This document shows, in pieces, positions 46,908 through 55,242 of a stretch of 64,000 nucleotides of DNA. A program made the translations under genes and the position numbers. Positions within the stretch are counted from its first letter, which is position 1. The number at the start of each line of letters is the position of its first letter. The notes below the pieces were generated by a model, which was not told the origin of the DNA, ran no database searches, and worked only from the letters and a program-made list of their open reading frames with translations. The stretch comes from Thiomonas sp. FB-Cd (GTDB taxonomy: Bacteria > Pseudomonadota > Gammaproteobacteria > Burkholderiales > Burkholderiaceae_C): assembly GCF_000733775.1 (NCBI RefSeq), contig NZ_JPOE01000002.1, positions 620,001 through 684,000 on the forward strand, read 5' to 3'.

Positions 46908-46962
46908 CCGCGCGGCGGGTTCATGCCGCGCGGACCGTTGTGGAGTGGACGCTGTCCACTCC
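46908..46962 (-). promoter_or_regulatory. two perfect hairpins in the copA leader
   Basis: GGAGTGGAC and GTCCACTCC (46942-46962, 3-base loop) and CCGCGCGGC and GCCGCGCGG (46908-46933, 8-base loop) are perfect 9-bp inverted repeats. The first lies directly at the predicted 5' end of the copA transcript. They could stabilise the mRNA, block ribosome access, or bind a protein as DNA. Confidence 0.55.
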
Positions 46963-46971
46963 GAGCAACGC

Positions 46972-47026
46972 ATGCTAGAAACGCCATACTTTCCGGAGCA
47001 TGACCGTCAGATGACGGTTTTGTCAT
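46972..47026 (-). promoter_or_regulatory. copper-region box A and -10, copA promoter
   Basis: ATGAC-CGTCAG-ATGAC-GGTTTT-GTCAT at 47000-47026, then 22 bp, then the minus-strand hexamer TAGCAT at 46977-46972. The arrangement is shared with five other sites in the window. It is the presumed copA promoter, and the two-component regulator encoded at 62392 is the likely ligand. Confidence 0.7.
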
Positions 47027-47057
47027 CTGCGGCCCCACGGATGTCATCCAGCTCGGA

Positions 47058-48641
47058 TCACCCCGCCGGAGGTCTCGCCACGATGGTCGCCGGCGGCAGG
47101 CACAAGCCCGAATCCTTGCAGGCTTGCACCCGCACGCGCACTTGCACCGCGCGCAAGTCGGTCAGCCCCGGCAGACCGATCCTCACCCCGTTCTCATAGA
47201 CCAGGATGGTCTGGCGTGCAATGCGCATACCGATGTCCTGGCCCGGCGGATAGCGAGGAGTGATCGACAGCGCGTGTCCCGCGCGAAAGGCCGTCACGCT
47301 GGCCGGGATCAGGTACCGAGTGGAGGGCGGGTTGGAATACACGTGCCACCCTCGCGCGATGTCCAGCGTCACCACGGCCCCTGCCGGCGTCGAGGCCATG
47401 CGGGCGCCCACCTCATCCGCCGAGTCGCGCGGTGCGCCGGCGTCGGTGGACACGATCGAGGTGGGCAACTCGTGCAGGCGGCCGATCAACGCGCCAGCGG
47501 TGAACAGCCCCGAGAAATGCCCGACCTCCCGGCCCCTGCTGTCGAGTACGGCAAGAAACGGCAGCCCCGCTCCGCCGTAGCGTGTGAGCAGTGTCTGCAA
47601 TGCCGGGTCGGGGCGGGTCAGGTCGGCCTGAAGCGCGATCGCACCGGACTCACGCACGGCCTTCAACACCTCGGGGTCGCGGTAGACCGTGCGTTCCATG
47701 ACCCTGCAGTTCAGGCACCATGCCGCGGTGAACTCGACCAGCGCCGGCCTGTGCAGCCCGGAGATCTGCGCCACGGCGTCGGCGTGAAGCGGCTGCCACG
47801 GCATACCCTGCCCCACCACGGGCCAGACTCCGGAGCCGAAGTAGGCAAGCACCAATGCCGGCAAGGCCGCGAGCACTGCCGCCCAGCGACTGCGTTGGTC
47901 GCGGGCACGCATCGCGACGAACACGACCCACAACGCCAGCGCAGCGAGCCAGACCAGCCACAGCGCGTTGCCGAGCCAGCCTGGCAGCAGGCTTTGCGCG
48001 AAGAACAGCGCGGCCGCGAACAGCAGCCAGCCGAAACTTCGCCGAACCACCTCGGTCCACGCTCCGGCCCGCGGCAGGCGCTGCAACCAGGAAGGACGAA
48101 GCAGCAAGAGCACGTATGGCAAGGCCATGCCCAGGCCGATGGCGACAAACAGGGTGACGATGTCGAGCGTGGGTCGGGTCAGCGCAAAAACCAGCACGCC
48201 CCCCAATAGCGGACCGGTGCATGGCGTCGATAGGATGCCCCCAGCCATGCCCGAAGCGAAGGGCTCGAAATACCGTGCGCCACCCAGCTGTGCAAGGGCG
48301 CCGGGGATCGGAAGCGAGCGCCTGCTGAAGCTGGCCGCTGCGAGCAGCACAAGTATCAGGATCAGCCCCGTGAGCACCCAACGCGACTGGAACAGCACGC
48401 CCCATTGCAGGTGCGCGAGCGCCGTGAGCAGTCCGAGAGCCGCGAAGAACGAAACCGAACCCAGGGTGAACAAGGTCGCCGACAACGCCCGCGAGCCAGC
48501 CGTTTCGCCCGCCTCGCGCAAGATGGTGCGTACCTTGATGGGGACCGCCGGAAGCACGCATGGCGTAAGGTTGAGCAGCGCGCCGGCGAACATTGCAAGC
48601 CCGGCCTCGATCAAGAAGGAAGGATTCATCATCATGCTCAC
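47058..48641 (-). CDS. DsbD-type thiol:disulfide interchange protein, permuted domain order
   Basis: A 527-residue inner-membrane electron carrier. The TM domain comes first (LTPCVLPAVPIK and STPCTGPLLGG, with the redox Cys), then a thioredoxin domain (FTAAWCLNCRVMERTVY), then a DsbD-alpha-like domain with VQACKDSGLCLPPA at the C-terminus. In E. coli DsbD the alpha domain is N-terminal. GTG at 48641 overlaps the TlpA stop (GTGA). It probably supplies electrons to periplasmic copper-handling proteins. Confidence 0.85.
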   Translation of the reverse strand: MSMMMNPSFLIEAGLAMFAGALLNLTPCVLPAVPIKVRTILREAGETAGSRALSATLFTLGSVSFFAALGLLTALAHLQWGVLFQSRWVLTGLILILVLLAAASFSRRSLPIPGALAQLGGARYFEPFASGMAGGILSTPCTGPLLGGVLVFALTRPTLDIVTLFVAIGLGMALPYVLLLLRPSWLQRLPRAGAWTEVVRRSFGWLLFAAALFFAQSLLPGWLGNALWLVWLAALALWVVFVAMRARDQRSRWAAVLAALPALVLAYFGSGVWPVVGQGMPWQPLHADAVAQISGLHRPALVEFTAAWCLNCRVMERTVYRDPEVLKAVRESGAIALQADLTRPDPALQTLLTRYGGAGLPFLAVLDSRGREVGHFSGLFTAGALIGRLHELPTSIVSTDAGAPRDSADEVGARMASTPAGAVVTLDIARGWHVYSNPPSTRYLIPASVTAFRAGHALSITPRYPPGQDIGMRIARQTILVYENGVRIGLPGLTDLRAVQVRVRVQACKDSGLCLPPATIVARPPAG

Positions 48642-49147
48642 GCCGGGCGCGCCAATTCATCGCGGATCAGGGCATCCAGCGTCGCGAAATCCGGACGCCC
48701 GAGAATTCGCTTGACCACATGGCCCTGCTTGTCCACCAGGAAGGTCGTGGGGGTCATGCGTACGTCGTAGAACGCCCTAGCGACCTGACCGCTTCCGTCC
48801 AATGCGACCTGGAACGGTAGATGCCGCGTGCGGCTGTAATCTGCCACGTAGTTGGCAGGGTCGTAGCTCATCGCCACGGCGATGAAATCAAAGTCCTTGC
48901 CACGAAAGCGCTCGTAGGTCTGGATCATCTGCGGCATCTCCGCGATGCACGTGGCACAGCTCGTGGCCCAGAAGTCCACCAAGTAGACCTTGCCACGCAG
49001 TTGCCCCGTACTCAGCGTACGCCCGGAGAGCAGGGAAAATGTCGCGCGCGGTGCACGAGGGCTGTCGGTCAGGAAAAAGTAAGACGCGGCTGCAGCCATG
49101 GCCACCACCATGACGCCAGCAGCCGCCCAACGCATCGGCATACGCAT
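48638..49147 (-). CDS. TlpA-family protein with CATC motif
   Basis: A 169-residue thioredoxin-fold protein anchored by an N-terminal helix (VMVVAMAAAASYFF). The redox motif is FWATSCATCIAEMP, unusual in having Cys-Ala-Thr-Cys, and MTPTTFLVDKQG is the cis-Pro loop. GGAGG lies upstream of the ATG at 49147. It probably exchanges electrons with the DsbD encoded in the next, overlapping gene. Confidence 0.85.
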   Translation of the reverse strand: MRMPMRWAAAGVMVVAMAAAASYFFLTDSPRAPRATFSLLSGRTLSTGQLRGKVYLVDFWATSCATCIAEMPQMIQTYERFRGKDFDFIAVAMSYDPANYVADYSRTRHLPFQVALDGSGQVARAFYDVRMTPTTFLVDKQGHVVKRILGRPDFATLDALIRDELARPA

Positions 49148-49257
49148 AGGACCACCTCCATCGGTTGTCGTCCGGGAGCCCGCGGGCGCGGAGTCCCTGG
49201 TCATCGGCGATTGGCGATGGGCACAAGGCTCCATCGCCGTGTTCGGGGAACGCCGAT

Positions 49258-49641
49258 TCAGGCCCTGGGAGGACGATAGAGAGTGTCGATGCGCCCCGCC
49301 ACCAGCCAACGTACAACGCTTGGGCGCAAGCTACCATCCCCCTTCGGCACGACCAGTCGCATCGGGACGGGCGCGGCGCCCAACGTGAGGGTGCCGGATG
49401 CGTGGCACGCGTGCTGCACCACGTCATCCCCCGCAATCCCCGATCTGTGGATGCCGATGCGGGCGCCGGCCTTGAACAGCACCGGACGCTCAGCGCGCGG
49501 CGCGAACGTCGCCGCGCTTGGCGCGGCGCCGGCCCGCGGGCAAGCATGTCCTGGTAGGGCAGCCGCTGCGAACGCGCCGCCGCCACCCGTCGACACAGCG
49601 ACGAGCATCAGGGCCAGCAGGAGGTCACGCAGCAGCTTCAT
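49258..49641 (-). CDS. small exported protein, hypothetical
   Basis: A 127-residue protein with a signal peptide (LLLALMLVAVSTGGGGAFA), two or three Cys and a C-terminal RIDTLYRPPRA. No domain is recognised. It shares its end (YRPPRA) with the exported protein at 36939-37382. It starts the minus-strand run TlpA-DsbD, so a role in copper or thiol handling is possible. Confidence 0.55.
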   Translation of the reverse strand: MKLLRDLLLALMLVAVSTGGGGAFAAAALPGHACPRAGAAPSAATFAPRAERPVLFKAGARIGIHRSGIAGDDVVQHACHASGTLTLGAAPVPMRLVVPKGDGSLRPSVVRWLVAGRIDTLYRPPRA

Positions 49642-49701
49642 GGGATCAAGGCACACTCGACTGGAATTCTATCCAAGACCGGTGTGGCAGCGAAGGCTTC
49701 G

Positions 49702-50544
49702 TTACACCCTGGGTTCGTCGTGCACAGAGTGCGGCCCCTTGGAACCGGAACCGCCGGCTTTCCGGCCTGTGAGTTCGATACGCCATTGCTGCAGTTCATC
49801 GCGCATGGCTGCCACGTCGCAGTGCAAGGCGTGCCGGGCGAGCGATTCCGCCTGGCCCACGAATAGCGCCGCAATTCCGCCCGTGATCAGCGAGAACACG
49901 GCGTAGCCGACCACCACGTCGAGCGCGGCCAGGACCTTGGCAGCTGCCCTGGTCGGCACGATGTCGCCTTAGCCGACGGTGGCCGCCGTCGTGAAGGCCA
50001 GCCATACGGCTTGTCTATAACTGTGCACGGTAGGTTCGATGCGGCAGAACCCCACTGCTGCCAGCGGCACGGCACCGAGACCCAGCAACGTGGCAAAGGG
50101 GATGACGTTCCGGGAGAACGCGGCGCGCACATGCCTGAGCAGCCAGGCGAACACAAGGGCGACGTAGATCAGCTGCAGCAGGTGCGCAACCGGCGTCGCA
50201 TGAACCCTTGCGCCCCACAGCACCAGGCCCGACGATGCGACGATGAGGAGCTTGAGCCAGTTTGCCAGCAGGTAGCGTGCCGGCTTGCGACACAGTGCCA
50301 GCATGAATGCCGTCTCGAGCACGAAGGCGGCGAGAATGAAGCCATCGATGCGGAGCCCCCACAGCGCAGGTGCGGCGCTGCGTTGAAGGTCCTCCAGGTA
50401 GAACGAGATCACGGCCAGCAACGCGATGCCTGCCATCCACGGAGCCGTTGCGCGTCCCAGTGCCCGCACCGCCATGCGCTCTCCGGTGGGCACCTCGTTG
50501 AATCCGATCCACGAGCGCCGGGCTTTCACGATATCTCTGGGCAT
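49702..50544 (-). pseudogene. voltage-gated-type potassium channel gene with a stop in the selectivity filter
   Basis: A channel-like protein with six predicted TM segments. The pore helix reads AVWLAFTTAATVG, then TAA at 49971-49969, then GDIVPTRAAAKVL in the same frame. The expected filter is TVGYGD, so the stop replaces tyrosine (TAC/TAT). The downstream part (to 49702) has the last TM helix and a cytoplasmic tail. A point mutation, a sequencing error or readthrough are possible. Confidence 0.8.
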
Positions 50545-50545
50545 G

Positions 50546-50848
50546 CTATGCCGCCTCACTGTTCGCGCCATTGCGGTGGGTTCGCCTCGCGGGCGCGGGG
50601 GCCTTGCCGACAGCAGCTCCGGCCTTCGTTACGGTCGGACCGAACCAGGCCACGAAACTTCGGTCCGGAAGGGCATGGTCGAGGGTGTCGGCGGCAGACG
50701 GCACGCGCGCGGCGGGAGCCGCATGCGCAGGGACCGCAGGTACCGCGGGTGCCGTGCGCGCAGGGATCGCGGGTACCGTGGCAGCCATATGGGGCCGGCT
50801 AGCGGGCGCCGCACGGCGAGGTATCTTCGGGCGCGTGGTGTCTGGCAT
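50546..50848 (-). CDS. Ala/Pro-rich hypothetical protein
   Basis: A possible 100-residue protein rich in Ala, Pro and Val with short repeats (VPAIPART, VPAVPAHA). It lies between the DUF5676-type membrane gene and the channel gene on the same strand. No Shine-Dalgarno sequence is evident and the repeats could make the frame fortuitous. Its last part (PDRSFVAWFGPTV) looks more protein-like. Confidence 0.35.
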   Translation of the reverse strand: MPDTTRPKIPRRAAPASRPHMAATVPAIPARTAPAVPAVPAHAAPAARVPSAADTLDHALPDRSFVAWFGPTVTKAGAAVGKAPAPARRTHRNGANSEAA

Positions 50849-50867
50849 GACGAGGGGGCAGCCGGCT

Positions 50868-51296
50868 TCAGCCAGCCACAACGGACGAGAAGTAGTTGTA
50901 CAGGGGTCCGAAGATCAGAGCGACGTACCAGCCGTAAGCCAGGCTCTCGAGCACCCCGAGCAGGAAGCTGCTCCAACTGAGCCAGGTAAAGCCCGGCAGC
51001 AGCGGCATCCAGACCCTGGCCATGGCTTGGGCGGGAAACAACAGGTCGAAGCCTACGCAGGCCACAAAGGTCAGCACCAGGAACAGCCCGAGGCTCATGC
51101 CCAGCCCAATCACGGGCAGGCGTGCAGGCCGTGCAGCATCGCCCCGGGCGCTCGGGCCCGTTGCGCCGAGGGACGCCGCGGGCATGTCGAGCGCCGGATC
51201 CTTGCGACTTCGGCCCATCACATGGCCTCCGCAGCCGAAGCGCATGAGCAGCACGAAGATCCCTGCCACCAGCAGGAAATACAACCAGGATTCCAT
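50868..51296 (-). CDS. membrane protein, DUF2933-like plus DUF5676-like
   Basis: A 142-residue protein. The N-terminal helix and FGCGGH resemble small DUF2933-type metal-region proteins; the C-terminal half (SLGLFLVLTFVACVGFDLLFP, then WLSWSSFLLGVLESLAYGWY in parts) resembles DUF5676. Three TM helices are seen. It follows the MFS gene by 16 bp. The two modules are normally separate proteins, so this is probably a fusion. The function is unknown. Confidence 0.65.
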   Translation of the reverse strand: MESWLYFLLVAGIFVLLMRFGCGGHVMGRSRKDPALDMPAASLGATGPSARGDAARPARLPVIGLGMSLGLFLVLTFVACVGFDLLFPAQAMARVWMPLLPGFTWLSWSSFLLGVLESLAYGWYVALIFGPLYNYFSSVVAG

Positions 51297-51312
51297 GATG
51301 GCCTCACTCCTT

Positions 51313-52506
51313 TCACGAGACCTCGGCGCGCGCGGGCGTGCAAGGTCTCCAGTACAGCCATGCGCCCGCGGATCCGCACAGCAGCAAAAGCGCGGCCAGC
51401 ACGAAGGGAGCTTCCGGACGCAACGAAAACAGGCCACCTGAGACGAAGGCCCCGAGCGCCTGCCCAAGGTTGCCCGCAGCGGCCAGGCGTCCGAGCTTGG
51501 CGCCCTTCGCGCCGGCGTCATGGTCCAGCAGGGCGTAGGCCAGCGACGGCGCGACCAACCCAATGCTGAGCGCCACGGCCGCGACCGTCATGCCCAGCGA
51601 CAGCATGTCTGGCGAGCGCGGCGCCGACAGCATGAACCCAGCGCCGAGTGCCAACACCGCGGCCATCCACCGACGCTCGAAGCGCTCGCGCAGCGGGCGC
51701 CAGGCAAGCAGCCCCTGGGCCACCAGCATGAAGCCGCTGCACACGACGAACAACAAGGCGATCGCTCCGACGGCTGCCCCCAGGCGTAACGCCCCCAGCA
51801 GGTTGAAGGCAGTCTCAAAACTGCCGACCGCGTAGGCGGCCAGGCCTGCCAGGATCATGCTCACCCCTGCGAAGCGCCGGTCGCGGATCGCCGGCATGGC
51901 ACCGGCATCGTCGATGGCCTGCGGAGCCGGCGCGTGCAGGCTCCATGCCAGCATGGGCAGGAGCATGACCCCTAGCGCGGCCACGACCGCGAGAGGCAGC
52001 TTCACCATCCAGGGCATGGCCTGCGTGCTCATGCGCATCACCGGCCCGGCCAGCCAGGTTCCGAGCAGCGGGCCGGTGACGAAACCGATGAAGCTGGCGC
52101 TGGCCAGCAGCGCGAATCGGCGGTTGCGTGCGGGACGGTCACTGACGTCGGCCAGATAGGCCTGCGCCGCCGGGATCACCGCGGCGGCGCCGACGCCGGA
52201 CAAGATGCGAGCCGCGTAGGCCTGCGCCAGGCTCGCGGCCAGGGCGGAGCCGAACATGCCCACGAGATAGGCGGTAAATCCCGCCATCAGCACCAGACGC
52301 CGACCATGCCGGTCCGAAAGGCGTCCCCACCATGCAGCGCTGGCGAACAAGGCCAGCGTATAGGCCCCGCTCAGCAGTCCCACGTTGCTTGCAATCTCCG
52401 CGGTGCTTCCGGGCGCAACGTAGCTGTGCAGATAAAGGGGCAGTAGCGGCATCCATGCGCTGTATCCGAGCGCCTGCACAAATGCGGCAGCCAGCAGCAC
52501 GGCCAC
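51313..52506 (-). CDS. MFS transporter of the copper region
   Basis: A 397-residue major facilitator with 12 predicted helices and the loop GRLSDRHGRRLVLMAG after helix 2. The frame is open further upstream without an ATG, so the start is uncertain; GTG at 52506 is used. It is in the minus-strand run beginning at box F (53378). The cargo is unknown; copper, a metallophore or a drug are possible. Confidence 0.75.
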   Translation of the reverse strand: MAVLLAAAFVQALGYSAWMPLLPLYLHSYVAPGSTAEIASNVGLLSGAYTLALFASAAWWGRLSDRHGRRLVLMAGFTAYLVGMFGSALAASLAQAYAARILSGVGAAAVIPAAQAYLADVSDRPARNRRFALLASASFIGFVTGPLLGTWLAGPVMRMSTQAMPWMVKLPLAVVAALGVMLLPMLAWSLHAPAPQAIDDAGAMPAIRDRRFAGVSMILAGLAAYAVGSFETAFNLLGALRLGAAVGAIALLFVVCSGFMLVAQGLLAWRPLRERFERRWMAAVLALGAGFMLSAPRSPDMLSLGMTVAAVALSIGLVAPSLAYALLDHDAGAKGAKLGRLAAAGNLGQALGAFVSGGLFSLRPEAPFVLAALLLLCGSAGAWLYWRPCTPARAEVS

Positions 52507-52596
52507 GGCCCTGCGCGGCGTGCCGTGGCCCGTGGCTTGCCGGGGGCGCCCTCGGAAGCGGCGCCGGCACGGATCGTAGGGTTTGTCATCGCGGGC

Positions 52597-52815
52597 CTAC
52601 TTGCAGCAGCCGTGCCCAGCATGTTCGGCGTGCCTGCATCCGCCCGAGTGCGGGGCCGCAGGCTGCGCCGCCTGCGCGTAGCGTGCAGGATCCTGGCGGA
52701 ATTTGACGCGGCATGCGGCCGAGCACAGGTAGTAGGTCTGGCCGCCGTGGTTCTCGGCGGCGAAGGCCGCGGCGGAATCGATGTCCATGCCGCAAATCGG
52801 ATCCTTGGTTTTCAT
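52597..52815 (-). CDS. YHS-domain protein with Cys/His tail
   Basis: A 72-residue protein with a YHS (TRASH-like) metal-binding domain: KDPICGMDIDSAAAF and YYLCSAACRVKF. A His/Cys-rich tail (GGCRHAEHAGHGCCK) follows. YHS domains bind copper or other soft metals. The gene precedes the MFS gene and follows another YHS-containing gene. Confidence 0.8.
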   Translation of the reverse strand: MKTKDPICGMDIDSAAAFAAENHGGQTYYLCSAACRVKFRQDPARYAQAAQPAAPHSGGCRHAEHAGHGCCK

Positions 52816-52916
52816 GTTGTACTCCTTGGTGAGTTCATGGATTGCGCCTGCTGGCCGGCGCCCGCCGTGACCCGCCCGGGCGTGCCCGCCGCCTGGCGCA
52901 GCTCCCTTCTGATGCC

Positions 52917-53273
52917 TTAGCAACCGCCGTGGCGGTGAGACTGGGGCTTCTGGGCCTGCGTCAGCGCGAACTGTCCGGGAGCGGCCTCGAAGCGGTCGCG
53001 GTTCTCGCGCGATTCAAAGTACACGGGCAGGCCGCGATACACCGTGCTGATTGCGGTGGAAGGGTCCACCCGGCGCCCGCTCACCGGGTCGATAGCCTGC
53101 GCCGGCATCGGTGCCTGGCCATGATCGTGCGACGAAGCGCCGTCAGCGCTCCCGCCCTGCCCTCTGCGCATGCCACCGCCCATGCCGCAGCCCATGCCGC
53201 CACTGCGCATCATGAAGAAGATCACCCCCGCGCCAAGCAGCACAAAGAGCCAGTTCTGTTCAAGCCATTGCAT
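52917..53273 (-). CDS. membrane-anchored YHS-like protein
   Basis: A 118-residue fusion. One TM helix (WLFVLLGAGVIFFMM) is followed by a Met/Gly/Cys-rich linker (GGMGCGMGGGMRRG), then a YHS-like module (IDPVSGRRVDPSTAISTVYRG and VYFESRENRDRF in parts), ending in QSHRHGGC. It is the first gene after box F. It probably binds copper at the membrane. Confidence 0.7.
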   Translation of the reverse strand: MQWLEQNWLFVLLGAGVIFFMMRSGGMGCGMGGGMRRGQGGSADGASSHDHGQAPMPAQAIDPVSGRRVDPSTAISTVYRGLPVYFESRENRDRFEAAPGQFALTQAQKPQSHRHGGC

Positions 53274-53349
53274 TTCGACCTCCATCCGGTTCTAGCGTTC
53301 TGGACGCACCCGGAGGGCATCCAACGCGTGTCTGACGTTCTTGCGATCC

Positions 53350-53404
53350 ACTCTAGGCCGCGGCTGCGCACACGACGATGACGCGCGAGTTACGTTGCGG
53401 TCAT
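53350..53404 (-). promoter_or_regulatory. copper-region box F and -10
   Basis: ATGAC-GCGCGA-GTTAC-GTTGCG-GTCAT at 53378-53404, then 22 bp, then minus-strand TAGAGT (53355-53350). It faces the YHS/MFS gene run starting at 53273, about 75 bp from the -10 to the ATG. Confidence 0.65.
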
Positions 53405-53463
53405 CTCCGTCCTCAGCCGCGCTTGGGCGCACGCGGACTCGACGCCGCCCCGCGCGCCCGGCC

Positions 53464-54595
53464 TCAGTCCACCGTGAACTGCCCCATCATTCCGTTGCCC
53501 TCGTGCTCCAGAATGTGGCAGTGGCACATAAAGGGGTGCGCCTCGTCGGCCCGCGGCGTAAAGCGCATGGCCAGGCGCACGCGCTGGTTGATCAGGTTCA
53601 TTTGCATGAATTGATCGTTGATCGAGAACAGATCCTGTCCGCCAATACCGGGGCTCATGCCGCCCGGGCCCGAGTCGACCAGGGCGCCGCGGTCCGCGTT
53701 GCCCAACGCATCATCGAACCCATGCGCATGGCCTACAGCGCGAAGCGCCTCACTCTGGCTGCTGCGAGAGGAACAGGATCTATTTCGACCAGTTTGGCGG
53801 GAACACCGGACCTCGCGCAGTTCGGCGCGCCCACGCGCAGTTGCAGCAAGTCAATGGTGCGCCGCTCCCAGGCGTCGGCGTCCATGGGCGATCCGTTGAG
53901 GATGTCGATCACTTTGGCGGAACGGCTTTGCAGCACGAGTTGCCTTCCTTGATCGCCGGATAAATCGACGACGATCTCGGCCCGCTCTCCCGGCGCGAGC
54001 ACCGGGCGGCGGATCGTCGCGGGACGGACCAGCAGTCCTACATCCGACGCGATGACCTGGAAGGCTCGCCCGTCGTCGAAGGCGAAGTTGTAGATGCGGG
54101 CGTTCGAGCCGTTGCGCAGGTTCAGGCGAACGTGTTGCGCCGGCGCCGCGGCATAGCGCTGCCCACGCCCGTTGACCAGGAAGCGATCGCCTTTCATTCC
54201 CCTCAGGTCGTGCATGCGGGTCATGTAAAGCAGCGTGCCGTCGGTCGCGATGCGGAGGTCCTGAACGATCACCCGGATGTCGTCGATTCCCCAGGTGCGC
54301 GTTTCGGGGTGGGGATGAATCTACGGCGTCGCGCCGGGTTGATCGAGCCTGAAGTGAATCCGCCTCGTTCGCCCCGTTGGGATGTTCGATCCGCCTCGGT
54401 CCTTGCGGACGCGCGGCGCGCGTGAACAGGGATGAAGCGGCTGGCGTGGCCGATGCCAGCAGCAGCGTGCGGTGCCGTGCATCGAGAATGTCTGCCCGCG
54501 GGGCCTGAATACTCGCGCTCCTCGCGCGGCGCACCGATTTCCAGAATTCCATGAGACCAGACCTTTGCGTGCAGGACTGGGATCGTGTCGGTCAT
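53464..54595 (-). pseudogene. multicopper oxidase remnant
   Basis: Pieces of a bilirubin oxidase/CotA-like multicopper oxidase lie in different frames. Frames at 54272-53733 give NGRGQRYAAAPAQHVRLNLRNGSNARI (in parts) and VLAPGERAEIVVDLSG; the piece 53706-53464 ends with AHPFMCHCHILEHEGNGMMGQF, a copper-ligand block. An N-terminal piece lies at 54595-54269. The middle and most copper sites are missing. Its promoter (box E) looks intact. Confidence 0.75.
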
Positions 54596-54630
54596 GATGC
54601 GCGCCGTGCGCAGATCCGACCCGCGAAACC

Positions 54631-54685
54631 AGCCTACCTATCCGGTGCTGTCGGCTCGATGACGGCTGCGTGAGATTGCTGTCAT
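54631..54685 (-). promoter_or_regulatory. copper-region box E and -10
   Basis: ATGAC-GGCTGC-GTGAG-ATTGCT-GTCAT at 54659-54685, then 22 bp, then minus-strand TAGGCT (54636-54631). It faces the multicopper oxidase remnant whose first frame begins at 54595. Confidence 0.65.
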
Positions 54686-54784
54686 CTTCAAGCCGCATCC
54701 GCGCGGTACCTGCCGCGCCCGCGATTCAACGTGCGACCTGCCAGGCCTCGCTGCTTCCGGGCTGGCAAGGCTCGATCGAGGGCA

Positions 54785-55180
54785 TCAGCGGCGCAGCGAC
54801 GCGGCCACACGCTGCAACCTGGAACGAACCTCCCGTCCCAGGCTTTCGATCTCCGGCCGGGCGACCATGCCCAGCACGGGCTGCGGGTCCATGAACACGA
54901 CATGAACCCTGCCATCGGCATCCTCGCGCACGACCACGTTGCAGGGAAGCAGGGCACCGATGTCCGGGTCGGCCTGCAAAGCCTGGTGCGCGAACTGGGG
55001 GTTGCAGGCCCCCAGAATCGTGTACGGGCGCTGCTCGACGCCCAGCTTGGCCTTGAGCGTGGCCTGCACGTCGATCGTCGTCAGCACGCCGAAGCCCTCC
55101 TGCTTGAGCGCCTCGGTGACGGCCTGCACGGTGGCCTCGAAGCCCTTCGGGCTCTGCACACTGAAAACATACGAACTCAT
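54785..55180 (-). CDS. DUF302 domain protein (copper region copy)
   Basis: A 131-residue DUF302 protein. YVFSVQSPKGFEATVQAV, LKQEGFGVLTTID, LGACNPQFAHQAL and LLPCNVVV match the paralogue at 2516-2911 along nearly the whole length. Both Cys motifs are kept. It lies 62 bp after the copper ATPase gene in the same direction, so it may be cotranscribed. The function is unknown. Confidence 0.85.
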   Translation of the reverse strand: MSSYVFSVQSPKGFEATVQAVTEALKQEGFGVLTTIDVQATLKAKLGVEQRPYTILGACNPQFAHQALQADPDIGALLPCNVVVREDADGRVHVVFMDPQPVLGMVARPEIESLGREVRSRLQRVAASLRR

Positions 55181-55242
55181 GACTCTCTCCTCGTATGAGT
55201 TGGGATGGGCGCATTCATCTTGCCGTTTCGCGACTCGCGCCT

